A stretch of 14,194 nucleotides of DNA from Planctomycetota bacterium (GTDB lineage Bacteria > Planctomycetota > MHYJ01 > JACPRB01): positions 1 to 14,194 of the forward strand of contig JACQFK010000006.1 of NCBI GenBank assembly GCA_016200125.1, written 5' to 3'. Shown piece after piece: positions 14,053 through 14,194 of the stretch; position 1 is the first letter of the stretch; each line of letters opens with the position of its first letter. The notes below the pieces were generated by a model. The model was not told the origin of the DNA, did not search any database, and worked only from the letters and a program-made list of their open reading frames with translations. Position numbers and translations under genes: made by a program.

Positions 14053-14060
14053 GGGAGGAG
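14053..14060 (+). promoter_or_regulatory. Strong ribosome binding site for the last gene
   Basis: GGGAGGAG ends 6 bases before the ATG at 14067 and is the best Shine-Dalgarno sequence in the window. The 87-base spacer from 13980 is noticeably AT-richer than the surroundings, so a promoter is likely there, but no hexamer pair stands out. Confidence 0.75.
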
Positions 14061-14066
14061 AAGGCC

Positions 14067-14194
14067 ATGATGCGGATGAAGCTGGGAATCGTGATCGCCG
14101 CGATCGCGGCGCTCGCGACGCCCGTCCTCGCGCAGGACGCGGCGAAGGACATGCAGAAGGGGACGCCCGACCTGAAGTCGGCCGGGCCGCTCGC
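14067..14194 (+). CDS. N-terminal part of a secreted protein
   Basis: The frame from ATG 14067 stays open to the window end and gives 42 residues. Residues 1-21 form a Sec signal peptide: MMRMKLG, a hydrophobic core of Ile, Ala and Leu, and a cleavage site after PVLA, leaving QDAAKDMQKG at the mature N-terminus. No cysteine follows, so it is not a lipoprotein. The last visible residues, DLKSAGPLA, resemble the start of a propeller domain in some planctomycete secreted proteins, but this is a weak resemblance and I do not assign a family. The strong ribosome site and independent AT-rich leader suggest good expression and a transcription unit separate from the stator genes. The next ATG codons (14070, 14076) are possible alternative starts. 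Confidence 0.8.
   Translation, partial: MMRMKLGIVIAAIAALATPVLAQDAAKDMQKGTPDLKSAGPL

Noticed and set aside
1..14194. Mobile elements, prophage, CRISPR or RNA genes
   Set aside because: No transposase or integrase motif, terminal inverted repeat, spaced direct-repeat array, or tRNA/rRNA sequence was recognised on reading either strand.

Overview
The window reads as a chromosomal segment of a GC-rich, Gram-negative, flagellated bacterium. Three marks suggest a Planctomycetota-like or related, probably uncultured, lineage: the WPRWRGP opening of a PQQ-type propeller lipoprotein, a protein made of three C-x-C-x16-C-x2-C zinc ribbons, and a GAF-fused GspE/PilB ATPase. This placement is inferred from protein style and is not certain. 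Gene density is high, no intergenic gap exceeds about 90 bases, and I see no tRNA, rRNA, CRISPR array, transposase or convincing hairpin-plus-U-run terminator.

Layout. (1) 1-1091, plus strand: a flagellar block with the tail of a FlbD-like protein, fliL and fliN; fliM is not between them. (2) 1159-3498, plus: a GAF-GspE/PilB secretion or pilus ATPase with an apparent leaderless promoter. (3) 3549-5480, minus: an S9 prolyl-oligopeptidase-type lipoprotein. It is divergent from (4) 5550-7253, plus: an M3 oligoendopeptidase; the 69-bp gap between them carries two overlapping, near-symmetric -10 elements. (5) 7246-8151: a LOG-family protein overlapping the peptidase gene, then 8171-8848: the triple zinc-ribbon protein. 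(6) 8923-10581: an unrecognised lipoprotein with its own extended -10 promoter and a domain that resembles a zinc metalloprotease without its catalytic residues. (7) 10643-12787: a stator operon motA-motB1-motB2 with two MotB paralogues whose membrane helices are identical. It is followed by an overlapping PQQ-propeller lipoprotein gene (12774-13979). (8) 14067 to the end: the start of a secreted protein.

Function. The two flagellar blocks belong to one machine: FliN in the C-ring, FliL next to the stators, and MotA/MotB as the stator. The MotA residues that contact FliG in E. coli are conserved at almost the same positions. The two peptidases form a plausible peptide-breakdown pair, one at the envelope and one in the cytoplasm. 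The most unusual element is the motA-motB1-motB2 arrangement, which raises the possibility of a stator with a heterodimeric or exchangeable B subunit.
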